Assembly: GCA_002436065.1 (NCBI GenBank)
Contig: DIXP01000084.1
Span: 62,001-126,000 of the forward strand
Reading direction: 5' to 3'
Length of the DNA stretch: 64,000 nucleotides
DNA from: Chloroflexi bacterium UBA6077
GTDB taxonomy: Bacteria; Chloroflexota; UBA6077
Notes under the pieces: model-generated
Told to the model about the DNA's origin: nothing
The model's input: the letters and a program-made list of their open reading frames with translations, nothing else
Databases searched by the model: none
Shown here: piece after piece, positions 1-8,033 of the stretch
Layout: the number at the start of each line of letters is the position of its first letter
Numbering within the stretch: position 1 is the stretch's first letter
Made by a program: the position numbers and the translations under genes

Positions 1-283
1 CCGAGCGAACGAATTCGCCGGCTATGGATGCGAAACCTGCCTACGCAGGTTGGAGACCCCGTCTGGTCCGCGAAGGCGGACCTTGCAGCCGTAGCCGACG
101 GTTTCAACCGCTCGGCGACCTGGCACTCGCCCAGAAAGCTGGGGCACACCCGGTGAGGGGAGGCGGATGGCAAAGGCGCCGAAAACCGTTTACACTCTCT
201 GAAGGCGGTTTTATCCAGGTCCGGATGATCTCCCAGGGGGACGACTCCACCCCAATCTCGAACAGGCCAGCGAGGTAACAGCC
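1..283. repeat. Non-coding stretch with short hairpin repeat
   Basis: I see no credible gene before the permease. The stretch holds two short perfect hairpins: AACCTGC / GCAGGTT at 34-40 and 45-51, and GGTCCGC / GCGGACC at 65-71 and 76-82. Closely spaced GC-rich hairpins of this kind resemble the REP-like intergenic repeats seen again near 23.5 kb and 61.7 kb, although the three sequences are not copies of one another. An open frame across 24-278 has low-complexity Arg/Gly-rich composition and no ribosome binding site, so I treat it as chance. Confidence 0.45.
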
Positions 284-1366
284 TTGTCAGGTGAAAACCG
301 ATCCATGTACAGGCAGGCCTTCCAGGCAACGCTGGTGGTCGTGTGCACCCTGCTCTTCCTGTGGCTGCTGTACGAGGTCCGGCAGTTGGTCATCAGCCTC
401 GCCGTGGCCATCGTGTTCGCCGCCGCCATCTCCCCGCTGGTGTCGTGGCTGCAACGGCGCCGGGTTCCGAGGGGGGCGGCGATCCTGCTGTTATACGTCT
501 CGATCCTGACCGTCGTTGTCCTTGTGATCGTGCTCGCGCTGCCCCCCTTGATCAAGGAGGGGACGGAGATGGTCAACCGGTTGGTAGCCTCGGCAAGGGG
601 TTTGGATGAGTGGTTCATATCGGTGCAATCCTCGCTGGGATACAGCGACCTGCCATCCGTGGACTGGGAAAGGGCGATCCCTCAGGCCCTGCAGGCATCA
701 TCCGCGGTAGCGCCAGGCCTTCTGAAGATCACCTTTGGCGCCGTCACCGGCCTCTTCAGCCTCATCCTGGTGCTGGCCATCGCCTTCTACTGGCTGATGG
801 AGAAGTCGGATATCCAGGCCACTGTGGCTCGCCTGGTCGCTCCGCGGCATCGCGAGCGATTGGTGGAAGTCTGGGACGAGATCGACTCCAAGCTGGGGGC
901 CTACGTGCGGGGACAACTGCTGGACGCCTTCGCCGTCAGCGTGCTCACCTTCGCCGGGCTCGTTGTGCTGGGCGTCCACGCCCCGCTGCCCCTGGCGGTC
1001 ATCGCCGGCGTTACCGGCCTCGTTCCGATCGTCGGCGCCACCATCGGTGCCGTGCCGGCGGTGCTGGTGGGACTCTCCCAATCGCCCCAGACGGCGCTGC
1101 TCGTGTTGGGGCTCTACCTGCTGGTCCAGCAGATCGAGGGTAACATCATCGCCCCCAGGATCATGCAGCAGTCGGTCGGGGTCAGCCCGCTCAGCGTGCT
1201 GCTGGCCATCGTCGTCGGCGGGAGCCTCATGGGCATCGTCGGCGCCATGCTGGCCATCCCCACGGCGGCAGCGCTCCAGGTGCTGCTGCAGCGCCTCGTC
1301 CTGAAGAGCCAGGATACACCGGTGGCAGACGGCCCCTCAGCCTCGTCCCTTCCATCAGACAGCTAA
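284..1366 (+). CDS. AI-2E family transporter (PerM/YdiK type permease)
   Basis: A 360-residue integral membrane protein of the AI-2E/PerM (UPF0118) family. Members are proposed exporters of small molecules or ions, and few substrates are proven. The N-terminus has two or three hydrophobic segments (about residues 10-75). A more polar central region (about 90-140) follows, then the conserved C-terminal half with Gly/Pro-rich helices (about 150-335), including the stretch beginning VTGLVPIVG and QQIEGNIIAPRIM, which is typical of the family. Length matches the usual 330-380. The TTG start at 284 has GAGG eight bases upstream; an in-frame ATG at 305 preceded by AGGTGA is equally possible and would shorten the protein by seven residues. 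It appears monocistronic. The substrate cannot be read from sequence. Confidence 0.85.
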   Translation: MSGENRSMYRQAFQATLVVVCTLLFLWLLYEVRQLVISLAVAIVFAAAISPLVSWLQRRRVPRGAAILLLYVSILTVVVLVIVLALPPLIKEGTEMVNRLVASARGLDEWFISVQSSLGYSDLPSVDWERAIPQALQASSAVAPGLLKITFGAVTGLFSLILVLAIAFYWLMEKSDIQATVARLVAPRHRERLVEVWDEIDSKLGAYVRGQLLDAFAVSVLTFAGLVVLGVHAPLPLAVIAGVTGLVPIVGATIGAVPAVLVGLSQSPQTALLVLGLYLLVQQIEGNIIAPRIMQQSVGVSPLSVLLAIVVGGSLMGIVGAMLAIPTAAALQVLLQRLVLKSQDTPVADGPSASSLPSDS

Positions 1367-1495
1367 GCCCGTAGGCTCAAAGACCGCGGCGGTCTGGACA
1401 TCCGGTGCCTGCAAAACCCGTATCGGATATGTCGGGCATACCTATTCCGTCTTTGCTATTATCCAAATGAGATACATCTGGAGCAGGTCTCGGAT

Positions 1496-2386
1496 ATGGA
1501 GCCGCTAAGACAGCTTAATCAGGCAATGAACTACATAGAAGCCCATCTGGCAGAGGAAATCGATTTCAAAGCGGTATCACAGCTTGCTTGCTGCTCCGAG
1601 TACCATTTCCGAAGGATGTTTTCGTTCCTGAGCGGGCTAACGCTCAGCGAATACATACGCCGGAGGCGATTAGCGCAAGCAGCTTTGGAGCTGCACAACA
1701 GCAATGTGAGGATCACCGACCTTGCCGCAAGGTATGGATACGATTCGCCCGATTCCTTTTCGAGAGCGTTCGTAGCCCTGCACGGTGTGACCCCGACAGA
1801 AGCGAGGAAGGATGGCGTCTCCCTCAAGGCTGTGCCGCCTTTGACTTTCCGGCTAACGATCCAAGGAGGCAATGAAATGGACTATAGGATTATAGAGAAG
1901 GGCGCCTTTCAGATCGCCGGCATAAAGAAGCGAATCACCCTGATCTACGAAGGCGTGAACCCTCAGATGGACTCCATGTGGGCCAGTCTGAGCGAAGAGG
2001 GCATCGAGGAGCTGAAGCGGCTTTCGAACGTTGAGCCGAGGGGATTGCTTTGTGTATCGGCCAACTTCTCCGAAGGTAGGGGGGAAGGGTCGGAACTGGA
2101 TCAGTACATCGGGGTTGCCACTTCGAGTCAGGTCCCCAAGCGATGGAAAGTGCTACCGGTCGAAGGCTCCACCTGGGCGGTGTTCACGGCAGTGGGACCC
2201 TTCCCGAAGGCGTTGCAGGATGTCTGGGCAAGGATCGCGGCGGAGTGGCTTCCAACGTCTGGATATGAGCTAACCGGCGGGCCGGAGATCCTATGGAACG
2301 AGAGCAAGGACACCAGCCGTCCCGACTACAAGAGCGAGATCTGGGTTCCGGTGACCGCGAACAGCGAACTGAACCGGGCCCGATGA
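1496..2386 (+). CDS. AraC-family regulator with GyrI-like ligand-binding domain
   Basis: A 296-residue transcriptional regulator. The N-terminal part (about residues 8-106) carries the two helix-turn-helix units of the AraC/XylS family: FKAVSQLACCSEYHFRRMF, then ITDLAARYGYDSPDSFSRAF, which ends in the usual HGVTPTEAR. After a short linker, residues about 125-292 form an AraC_E_bind/GyrI-like domain, known in Rob, SoxS-associated and BmrR-type proteins to bind hydrophobic or cationic drugs. The order DNA-binding then effector domain is that of E. coli Rob. The gene stands alone, and no partner exporter is immediately adjacent except the permease at 284-1366 upstream, 129 bp away on the same strand. 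The specific ligand is unknown. Confidence 0.88.
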   Translation: MEPLRQLNQAMNYIEAHLAEEIDFKAVSQLACCSEYHFRRMFSFLSGLTLSEYIRRRRLAQAALELHNSNVRITDLAARYGYDSPDSFSRAFVALHGVTPTEARKDGVSLKAVPPLTFRLTIQGGNEMDYRIIEKGAFQIAGIKKRITLIYEGVNPQMDSMWASLSEEGIEELKRLSNVEPRGLLCVSANFSEGRGEGSELDQYIGVATSSQVPKRWKVLPVEGSTWAVFTAVGPFPKALQDVWARIAAEWLPTSGYELTGGPEILWNESKDTSRPDYKSEIWVPVTANSELNRAR

Positions 2387-2396
2387 CTTATCGGGC
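2378..2396 (+). terminator. Weak hairpin overlapping the AraC stop codon
   Basis: GCCCGAT at 2378-2384 pairs with ATCGGGC at 2390-2396 across a five-base loop. The stop codon TGA (2384-2386) lies in the hairpin. There is no U-run after it, so it is at best a weak or factor-dependent terminator between convergent genes. Confidence 0.3.
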
Positions 2397-2498
2397 TACA
2401 ACGAATGGACCAACACTCGATCGGTCGATTACCCACTTACTCGTACTGAAAGTCACGACAAATGTCGCAGACTGCGCTTCGCGGGGACTGCGGCGTTC

Positions 2499-3101
2499 TC
2501 ACCCGGACCACACCCTGCGGAACAGCCCTGGGTAATCAATCACCAGCCCATCCGCGTCGACCGGTAGTTCGGCCACGAAGCCGTCAGCCGGCGACTCGAA
2601 GCGATACAGCATCGTCCCGGGCCGCCCAGCTACCAGCGTGTACCTCTGCCTCGACTTCTCGAGCCGCAGTTCGGGGACGTTGATGTACGCGACGTGCAGA
2701 TCCGCCGATGCGCCCTCCTGCAGCTTGAGCCGCTGGATCGGCAGGGTATTCGTGAAGGGCGTGGCCGAGATATCCACATCGATGCAGCCATCCAGCTCGG
2801 GCAGCGGTTCACAGGACCCGGCCGTCCAGCAACCCTCCCCATCGGCACGCAGGCGGAGGTAGCGCCTATCAGGACCCAACAGCGCCACACAGACTTCCCG
2901 CGCTCGCCATTGCGCGTCGCATCTGGTCCGGTATCGCGCGCGGAAGGGCAGGCCATCCGCCACGCCGATGATCAAGCCATCGGCGACGGCACCCTCGGGT
3001 GGGGATACGAAATGTAGGTGCTCCAACCCGGGCATGCCCCAGGGCACCCACATGACATCGCGATCTACCGCCGCGCCTCCCTCCACTGCCCAACCCTCCA
3101 C
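2499..3101 (-). CDS. Putative glycolipid-binding family protein (DUF1089/PF06475-like)
   Basis: A 200-residue soluble protein that matches the putative glycolipid-binding family by its pattern. It has a tryptophan-rich N-terminus, the central GCIDVDISATPFTNTLPIQR stretch (about residues 104-123; the family signature is a conserved D-x-D followed by a PFTNTLP-type loop), the QRYT segment (about 152-155), and a C-terminal DADGLVIDYPGLFRR end. Relatives fold as spiral beta-rolls, and no enzymatic activity is established. It follows the alpha/beta hydrolase gene with a 14-bp gap and is probably cotranscribed. The GTG start has no clear Shine-Dalgarno, so translation may be coupled or start slightly later. 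Its biological role is unknown. Confidence 0.7.
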   Translation of the reverse strand: MEGWAVEGGAAVDRDVMWVPWGMPGLEHLHFVSPPEGAVADGLIIGVADGLPFRARYRTRCDAQWRAREVCVALLGPDRRYLRLRADGEGCWTAGSCEPLPELDGCIDVDISATPFTNTLPIQRLKLQEGASADLHVAYINVPELRLEKSRQRYTLVAGRPGTMLYRFESPADGFVAELPVDADGLVIDYPGLFRRVWSG

Positions 3102-3115
3102 GGAGAAACAGGAAG

Positions 3116-3940
3116 TCAGTACGTGCGACGCAGGAAGTCTAGTACCACCCGATTGAACTCCTCGGGTTTCTCGATGTTCAGTAGGTGGGCAGCACCACAG
3201 ATTACCAGCTTTTCCGCGCCTGGTATCTCCGATGTCATGCGCTCACCAGCCTGGAGTATGCTGGGATCGTCCTGATCGCCCACGACGACGAGGGTCGGAA
3301 CACGAAGCTCAGACAGCCTGCCAACAGCCGGTTCGCTAGAGGGCTCCTCTCCCGTGGTGTCCATCGCGCCGGCAGCCAGCACATCCCTCATCATGTTGCG
3401 TACCCATCCCCTGATGTGAGGATCCATTTGGTCTGGCGTACGATGCGGCCCATCCAGCCATACTTGAGCCGCCAGCTCAGAGGCCCGCTCCAGGTCCCGT
3501 TGCTGGTAAGCGGACATGAACTCGAGTACCCTCCTGGGCGGCTCTCCCTGCAACTGGTAACCGCTGGGCACAGCTGAGACGAGGGCCAGACCCGCAGCCA
3601 TGGCTGGATGTTCGAGAGCGAAATCGATGGCATCCGTTCCACCCTGGGAGGACCCGAGTAGGACTGCACGCTCGACGCCCAGCACCATCATCAGGCCGTA
3701 GAGATCCTGAGATCGCGAGTACCTCCCGGCCCCTGCGTGCGTGTTTCCATATCCCCGCGCATCGTAGCGGATCACGTCGTAGTGCTGGGCAAAGACCGGG
3801 ACTTGCCCATCCCACATACGTTGGTCGGCAATGCCGGCGTGCAGCAAGACGAGCGGTTCCCCGGCGCCTGCCCTCTCGTAGTGGAAGCTAGTGCCGTTCG
3901 CCCCGGCATATCCGGATTCCCAATCGTATGCTCGCGCCAT
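3116..3940 (-). CDS. Alpha/beta-hydrolase fold protein
   Basis: A 274-residue hydrolase of the alpha/beta fold, close to the 3-oxoadipate enol-lactonase / peroxidase-like / esterase group. Visible landmarks are the oxyanion-hole region PLVLLHAG (about residue 30), the nucleophile elbow GSSQGG (about residue 96; Ser is the nucleophile), the acid in VVGDQDDPS (about 222), and the catalytic His in GAAHLLNIEKPEEF (about 252). All three triad residues are present and length is normal. The ATG start is preceded by AAGGAG at an 8-9 base spacing. It is the first gene of a two-gene unit with the glycolipid-binding-like protein. The substrate is not inferable; annotating it as an enol-lactonase would be over-specific. 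Confidence 0.85.
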   Translation of the reverse strand: MARAYDWESGYAGANGTSFHYERAGAGEPLVLLHAGIADQRMWDGQVPVFAQHYDVIRYDARGYGNTHAGAGRYSRSQDLYGLMMVLGVERAVLLGSSQGGTDAIDFALEHPAMAAGLALVSAVPSGYQLQGEPPRRVLEFMSAYQQRDLERASELAAQVWLDGPHRTPDQMDPHIRGWVRNMMRDVLAAGAMDTTGEEPSSEPAVGRLSELRVPTLVVVGDQDDPSILQAGERMTSEIPGAEKLVICGAAHLLNIEKPEEFNRVVLDFLRRTY

Positions 3941-4065
3941 CCCGTCTATCTCCTTCTCAATCCTAGCCCCATCGTTGCGAGCTTTGAGACTACCATGGCG
4001 CAGGAATCGCGCCGTTCTCCTCTATTAGCCGCCGCGCAGGCAGCTACACATATACATAGTACCCG

Positions 4066-4112
4066 TTGACGTCACATACAAAGTGGTATACAATTTTGGC
4101 GCCATCAAGTGA
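4066..4112 (+). promoter_or_regulatory. Sigma-70-like promoter with TGGCGCCA palindrome
   Basis: TTGACG at 4066-4071 and TACAAT at 4089-4094 are separated by exactly 17 bases. Two bases further downstream lies the perfect palindrome TGGCGCCA (4097-4104), followed by TC-A-AGT. The promoter faces the GntR/aldolase/hydratase/decarboxylase operon, whose first ATG is at 4247, leaving a leader of about 145 bases. The same architecture, with identical spacing, occurs on the minus strand at 13582-13540 in front of the transporter operon. The palindrome overlaps the likely transcription start, a position suited to repression by one of the two GntR proteins. Confidence 0.75.
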
Positions 4113-4246
4113 GTTATTGTTTCCGGCGACTATTCTATTCCAACCCTCGTGCGGCCATCACCGGAAACCGGTTTCGATCCACGATTTGCACGTTCCCGCA
4201 AACGCGGTTCTTCCGCGTGCGAGGGAAGGCTAGGGGGGAGCAGCGC

Positions 4247-4909
4247 ATGACCTGGACGCGTGCGGAGCAGGCCTACCAGAGCATTCGGCAGGGCATCGTC
4301 AGCGGCACATACAGCCCTTCGCAGAGGCTGATCGAGACCGAAATCGCCTCCTCCCTGGGGATGAGCCGCATAAGCGTGCGCTCAGCGCTTCAGCGCCTGC
4401 ACCAGGAGGGCCTCGTCATCGTCGAACCGCATCGCGGGGCAACAGTGACGGCGGTAACCCTGGCCGATGCGCTCCAGATACTGGAGCTTCGAGAGGGGTT
4501 GGAGGGTTGGGCAGCCGCCCTGGCCGCCCAGCGGATTACAGACGAGGCGGTGTCCGAACTCGAAACCATCGTCGTCGAGATGGACCGAATCGTCCGGGAA
4601 GGGCGACTGCTGGAGCACGCTGGTCTGGACACGAGACTGCACAAAGGGCTGATCGAGGCGGCGGGGAATCGCCGCCTGGGCACCCTGGTGGACAGCCTCA
4701 AGATCCCCGTGGTCCGGTTCTACTTCAGCATTATCCTGATTCCTGGGCGCGGACAGGAATCGGTCCAGGAACACGCGGAGATCGTCTCCGCACTGCGGGA
4801 TCGTGCCCCGGATCGGGCTGAGAAGGCCATGCGGCGGCATATCGCGGCTATCCGGAGAAACTTGCTGCTTCTTCAGAAACATGTGCCGGCGGCGGTGCAG
4901 GCCAAGTAG
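4247..4909 (+). CDS. GntR-family regulator, FCD (FadR/VanR) subgroup
   Basis: A 220-residue repressor-type regulator. Residues about 6-70 are the GntR winged HTH, with SQRLIETEIA and the SVRSALQRLHQEGLV recognition region. Residues about 80-210 are an all-helical FCD ligand domain with the metal-binding pattern: Asp/His around DTRLHKGLIEAAGN and His in QEHAEIVSAL and MRRHIAAIRR. Members usually sense organic acids of the pathway they control. I chose the ATG at 4247 because AGGGGGGAG sits six bases upstream and the FCD family begins here; the open frame extends upstream only through non-conserved sequence. It is closely similar along its length to the second GntR at 8034-8699. First gene of the aromatic-acid operon. 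Confidence 0.9.
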   Translation: MTWTRAEQAYQSIRQGIVSGTYSPSQRLIETEIASSLGMSRISVRSALQRLHQEGLVIVEPHRGATVTAVTLADALQILELREGLEGWAAALAAQRITDEAVSELETIVVEMDRIVREGRLLEHAGLDTRLHKGLIEAAGNRRLGTLVDSLKIPVVRFYFSIILIPGRGQESVQEHAEIVSALRDRAPDRAEKAMRRHIAAIRRNLLLLQKHVPAAVQAK

Positions 4910-4961
4910 TGCAACCGGTCGAGGCACGCGCCGCTTACATTCAGGATGTGAGAGGGACGCA

Positions 4962-5825
4962 ATGAGCGAGATTCCACGACTCAACGGAGTCATACGAGCC
5001 CTGGAAGAGGGTAAGACCACCTTCGTTTCGTTTTCTCCTCCCGACACCGGCAGCGCCATGGCGATCGGCGATGCCCCCTACGATGGCGTCGTCATCGAGA
5101 TGGAGCACAATCCCCTCGATTTCAACGGCCTGAGGAACTGTCTGCAGTACATGCTCAACCGGCGCAAGATCGTGCAGTCCGGCAGCCTGGCGCCGACGGT
5201 GACCCCGTTCGTCCGTATCCCGCCCAACGGGGGCGAGATGAACCAGTGGGTGGCGAAGCAGGTGCTGGACAGCGGGGTGTACGGGATTGTCTGGCCTCAC
5301 GTGAGCACGGTCGAGGAGGCGCGAAGCGCGGTTGCCGCCTGCCGCTATCCCCGGCCGAAGACCGCGCCCAATTACGAGCCGGCCGGCCAGCGGGGAGATG
5401 CTCCGACCGCAGCCGCGCGCTACTGGGGGCTGACACAGCAGGAGTACTACGCCCGAGCCGACGTCTGGCCCCTGGCTCCCCAGGGCGAGATCCTGGTGGC
5501 CATCATGTGCGAGGAGGCCCGCGCCATCGGCAATCTTCATAAGATACTCAGTGAGGTGCCGGGCATTGGAGCCGTGATAATCGGCGAAGGGGACCTCTCC
5601 CAGGACCTCGGCTTCCCTCGCCAGTACGATCACCCCACGGTCGCTTCGGCGATCGGCGAGATCCTCGCGATCTGCAAGGAGCACAACGTCGTCTGCGGCC
5701 ATCCCCACGTCAATTCGAAGAACGTCGAATCGCTGATCCAGCAGGGATTTCGCTGGCTCATGCCCGGGCCGGTGCGCTCCTTCGCCGCCCTGGAGCTGGG
5801 CCGAAAGTGCGCCGGCAGGGAATAG
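4962..5825 (+). CDS. HpcH/HpaI (class II) aldolase family protein
   Basis: A 287-residue TIM-barrel protein of the HpcH/HpaI aldolase / citrate lyase beta family, divalent-metal-dependent enzymes that split or form 2-oxo-acid C-C bonds, often releasing pyruvate. Visible landmarks are the N-terminal DGVVIEMEHNP (about residue 45), the barrel GSLAPTVTPFVRIP strand (about 75-90), SGVYGIVWPHV (about 100-110; the GV.g...P signature), and the acidic IIGEGDLSQDLG (about 205-216). The start at 4962 is 52 bases after the GntR stop. It lies between GntR and a LigJ-like hydratase, where the protocatechuate 4,5-cleavage pathway needs a 4-carboxy-4-hydroxy-2-oxoadipate aldolase. The known LigK enzymes belong to the RraA-like family, so this could be an unrelated replacement. 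Exact substrate unproven. Confidence 0.8.
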   Translation: MSEIPRLNGVIRALEEGKTTFVSFSPPDTGSAMAIGDAPYDGVVIEMEHNPLDFNGLRNCLQYMLNRRKIVQSGSLAPTVTPFVRIPPNGGEMNQWVAKQVLDSGVYGIVWPHVSTVEEARSAVAACRYPRPKTAPNYEPAGQRGDAPTAAARYWGLTQQEYYARADVWPLAPQGEILVAIMCEEARAIGNLHKILSEVPGIGAVIIGEGDLSQDLGFPRQYDHPTVASAIGEILAICKEHNVVCGHPHVNSKNVESLIQQGFRWLMPGPVRSFAALELGRKCAGRE

Positions 5826-5904
5826 CTGATCCAAGCATCCACAGAAACGCAGGGGCTATCGCAGGTCGAGGGCTCCTCGACCCCATTCAATAGGAGAAAC
5901 GACG

Positions 5905-6897
5905 GTGATCATCGACGTCCATGCGCACTACACCCAAGCACCTCCCGAGTTGGATGCTTACAGGGGCAAGCAGCTCGGCGCCCTGAATAGGCCGACAAAG
6001 GGCAAGCTCAGCATCACGGACGAGCAGATCGAGAAGTCCGTTCAGGTGAACTTCAAGCAGATGGCCGACAAGGGCATCGACAAGCTCGTCTTCTCCCCTC
6101 GTGCCTCGGGCATGGGCCACGACTTCGGCAACGATCTCATCAGCCGCTACTGGACCGAGCACAACAACGACCTGATCGGGCGAGCCTGCAAGATGTTCCC
6201 TGACAAGCTCGTACCGTGCTGCCAGTTGCCTCAGTCGCCAGGGGTAAGCCCACGAAATTGCGTCGAGGAGCTCGATCGTTGCGTCAAAGACATGGGTTTC
6301 GTCGCCTGCAACATCAATCCCGACGTCTCCGGCAGCGTGGAACCGTTCACCCCCTCCCTGGGCAGCGAGTGGTGGTATCCCCTCTGGGAGAAGATGGTGG
6401 AGCTTGACGTACCAGGCATGATCCACGCGAGCTCTACCCTGAACCCTGCCCTGCACATCCTCGGATCCCACTACACCGCCCAGCATCACGCCGCGGTGGT
6501 GGAGCTGTGCATGTCCCGCGTCTTCGAGGACTTCCCAAAGCTGAAGCTGATCATTCCCCACGGGGGCGGGGCCGTGCCTTACCAGTGGAACCGGCATAGA
6601 GCAATCCACTTCCGGGAGAACCGGCCACCTTTCGAGCAGGCGGTGAGGCACCTCTACTTCGACATGGCCATCTACGACAAGGACTCCATGGAGATGCTGA
6701 TCAGGAAGATGGGGACAGACAACCTCGTGTTCTCCACCGAGATGCTGGGGACGGCCAAGGCGATCGACCCGGAGACCGGGCGCTTTTTCGACGATACGGT
6801 GGGGACGGTGAAGGAGATCACCTGGCTGAGCGACGAGGATAAGTACAAGATCTTCGAGGGCAACGCCAGGAAGCTGTATTCCCGAGCCAAGTGGTAA
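5905..6897 (+). CDS. Amidohydrolase-fold 4-oxalomesaconate hydratase-like enzyme (LigJ-like)
   Basis: A 330-residue metal-dependent amidohydrolase-2 protein. It closely follows the known LigJ pattern: HAH at residues 6-8, FSPRASGMGHD (about 65), CCQLPQSPGVSPRNC (about 110), NINPDVSG (about 137), MIHASS with a metal-ligand His (about 173), IPHGGGAVPY (about 216) and STEMLGTAKAIDPETGRFFD (about 277, with the Glu that LigJ uses). LigJ hydrates 4-oxalomesaconate to 4-carboxy-4-hydroxy-2-oxoadipate in the 4,5-cleavage pathway of protocatechuate and gallate. Assignment rests on motif similarity recalled from that family; a related beta-resorcylate- or ACMSD-type decarboxylase is the main alternative. 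It sits 79 bp after the aldolase gene and 53 bp before the decarboxylase gene, in one operon. Confidence 0.75.
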   Translation: MIIDVHAHYTQAPPELDAYRGKQLGALNRPTKGKLSITDEQIEKSVQVNFKQMADKGIDKLVFSPRASGMGHDFGNDLISRYWTEHNNDLIGRACKMFPDKLVPCCQLPQSPGVSPRNCVEELDRCVKDMGFVACNINPDVSGSVEPFTPSLGSEWWYPLWEKMVELDVPGMIHASSTLNPALHILGSHYTAQHHAAVVELCMSRVFEDFPKLKLIIPHGGGAVPYQWNRHRAIHFRENRPPFEQAVRHLYFDMAIYDKDSMEMLIRKMGTDNLVFSTEMLGTAKAIDPETGRFFDDTVGTVKEITWLSDEDKYKIFEGNARKLYSRAKW

Positions 6898-6950
6898 GGA
6901 AAGCACTCCGGAGAGGCATAACCTTCGCCCCATCAGAGAAAGGACTTGCG

Positions 6951-7895
6951 ATGACTGCTCCAAACCTGATTCTCAAGACGGCTATCGGTAGCTACGGTAA
7001 CACGCAGGCCCTGAAAGACGGAAGGGTCACGATATCGGGGGTAACCCTCGACTTCGCCGAGATCACGCCTGTGTACAAGGCGTTCATGCGGATGATCCAA
7101 CAGTTGGAGTTCGACGTGTCGGAGATGGCCTTCACTACCTACATGGTGGCCAAGGCGTTCGACAAGCAGCTCACGGCGCTGCCGCTGGTCATCTTCCGGA
7201 AGTTCCACCACGCCACCATCGTGTGCAACGTGAACTCCGGGATTCGTGAGCCCAAGGATCTGGAGGGGAAGAGGGTCGGCATCCGGGCCTTCGCTCAAAC
7301 AGGTCCAACCTGGAGCCGGGGGATACTGCAGAGCGAGTATGGCGTGGACCTCCGCAAGGTAACCTGGATCACCTACGAAGGGTCCCACGTCAAGGAGCTC
7401 CAGGATCCCGAGTACATCATCCGTGCTCCCAAAGAGAAGCAGATGAACGACATGCTGCGGGCGGGGGAGATAGACGCGGCAGTCATGACCAATCCTCTCG
7501 TTGCCCCGGAAGTGAGGCCGTTGTTCCCCAATGCCGCCGAGGTCGAGATCGAGTGGTTCAAGAAGACCGGGATCTATCCCGTTAACCACATAGTGGTGGT
7601 CAAGCCCGACCTCGCCGCCTCGCAACCCTGGGTATTGAAGGAGCTCTTCAACGCCTTCAATACCTCCAAGGAGCTGTACCTGAAGCGCCTGGAGGCGCAG
7701 GGGCCTTCCTCCGCCGAGGACAAGCGGGTGCTGGAGATGAAGGGCGTCATGGGCGATCCCTTCCCGTACGGCATCGCGCCGAATCGGAAGGCGATCGAGA
7801 CGATTTCCCAGTTCGCCTTCCAGCAGGGGCTGCTACCCAGGCCCTACAGCGTCGAGGACCTGTTCGACGCCTCGGTGATGGATCTGGTAGGGTAG
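6951..7895 (+). CDS. 4,5-dihydroxyphthalate decarboxylase-like protein (Pht5-like)
   Basis: A 314-residue cytoplasmic protein with a periplasmic-binding-protein type II fold but no signal peptide, matching the 4,5-dihydroxyphthalate decarboxylase (Pht5/PhtD) family. Landmarks are GSYGNTQALKDG near the N-terminus, a central DVSEMAFTTYMVAKAF (about residue 58), PLVIFRKFHH (about 78-87), EPKDLEGKRVGIRAF (about 100-115), the GEIDAAVM segment (about 175) and a C-terminal PYGIAPNRKAIET. Known members convert 4,5-dihydroxyphthalate to protocatechuate. GAGAAAGGA lies just upstream of ATG 6951, and upstream in-frame sequence is not conserved. Placement beside a LigJ-like hydratase supports a phthalate-type pathway. 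No ring hydroxylase or ring-cleaving dioxygenase is in this window. Confidence 0.75.
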   Translation: MTAPNLILKTAIGSYGNTQALKDGRVTISGVTLDFAEITPVYKAFMRMIQQLEFDVSEMAFTTYMVAKAFDKQLTALPLVIFRKFHHATIVCNVNSGIREPKDLEGKRVGIRAFAQTGPTWSRGILQSEYGVDLRKVTWITYEGSHVKELQDPEYIIRAPKEKQMNDMLRAGEIDAAVMTNPLVAPEVRPLFPNAAEVEIEWFKKTGIYPVNHIVVVKPDLAASQPWVLKELFNAFNTSKELYLKRLEAQGPSSAEDKRVLEMKGVMGDPFPYGIAPNRKAIETISQFAFQQGLLPRPYSVEDLFDASVMDLVG

Positions 7896-7935
7896 ACGGG
7901 GTTCGCTCCCCGGAGACACCGATAGAATATCCTGT

Positions 7936-7975
7936 CGAGAGAAGCCAACTGCAAGACCGCAGTTGGCTTCTCTCG
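7936..7975. terminator. Perfect 17-bp stem hairpin between convergent operons
   Basis: Bases 7936-7952 are perfectly complementary to 7959-7975 with a six-base AAGACC loop. It lies 40 bp after the decarboxylase stop and 59 bp before the convergent GntR stop at 8034. Only a short mixed T tract follows (ATTCC), so it may work as a bidirectional terminator or as an RNA-stabilising end. Confidence 0.75.
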
Positions 7976-8033
7976 ATTCCGTGGTATTCAAGATACGATG
8001 CCTACCGGAGCGAGGTTGAGTCGGGCCGCCGTG

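Noticed and set aside
24..278. Open frame before the AI-2E permease
   Set aside because: Arg/Gly/Pro-rich, no ribosome site, and it crosses two hairpin repeats.
5887..6963. Long frame antisense to the LigJ-like gene
   Set aside because: It is the shadow of a conserved gene on the other strand; its protein shows no family pattern.
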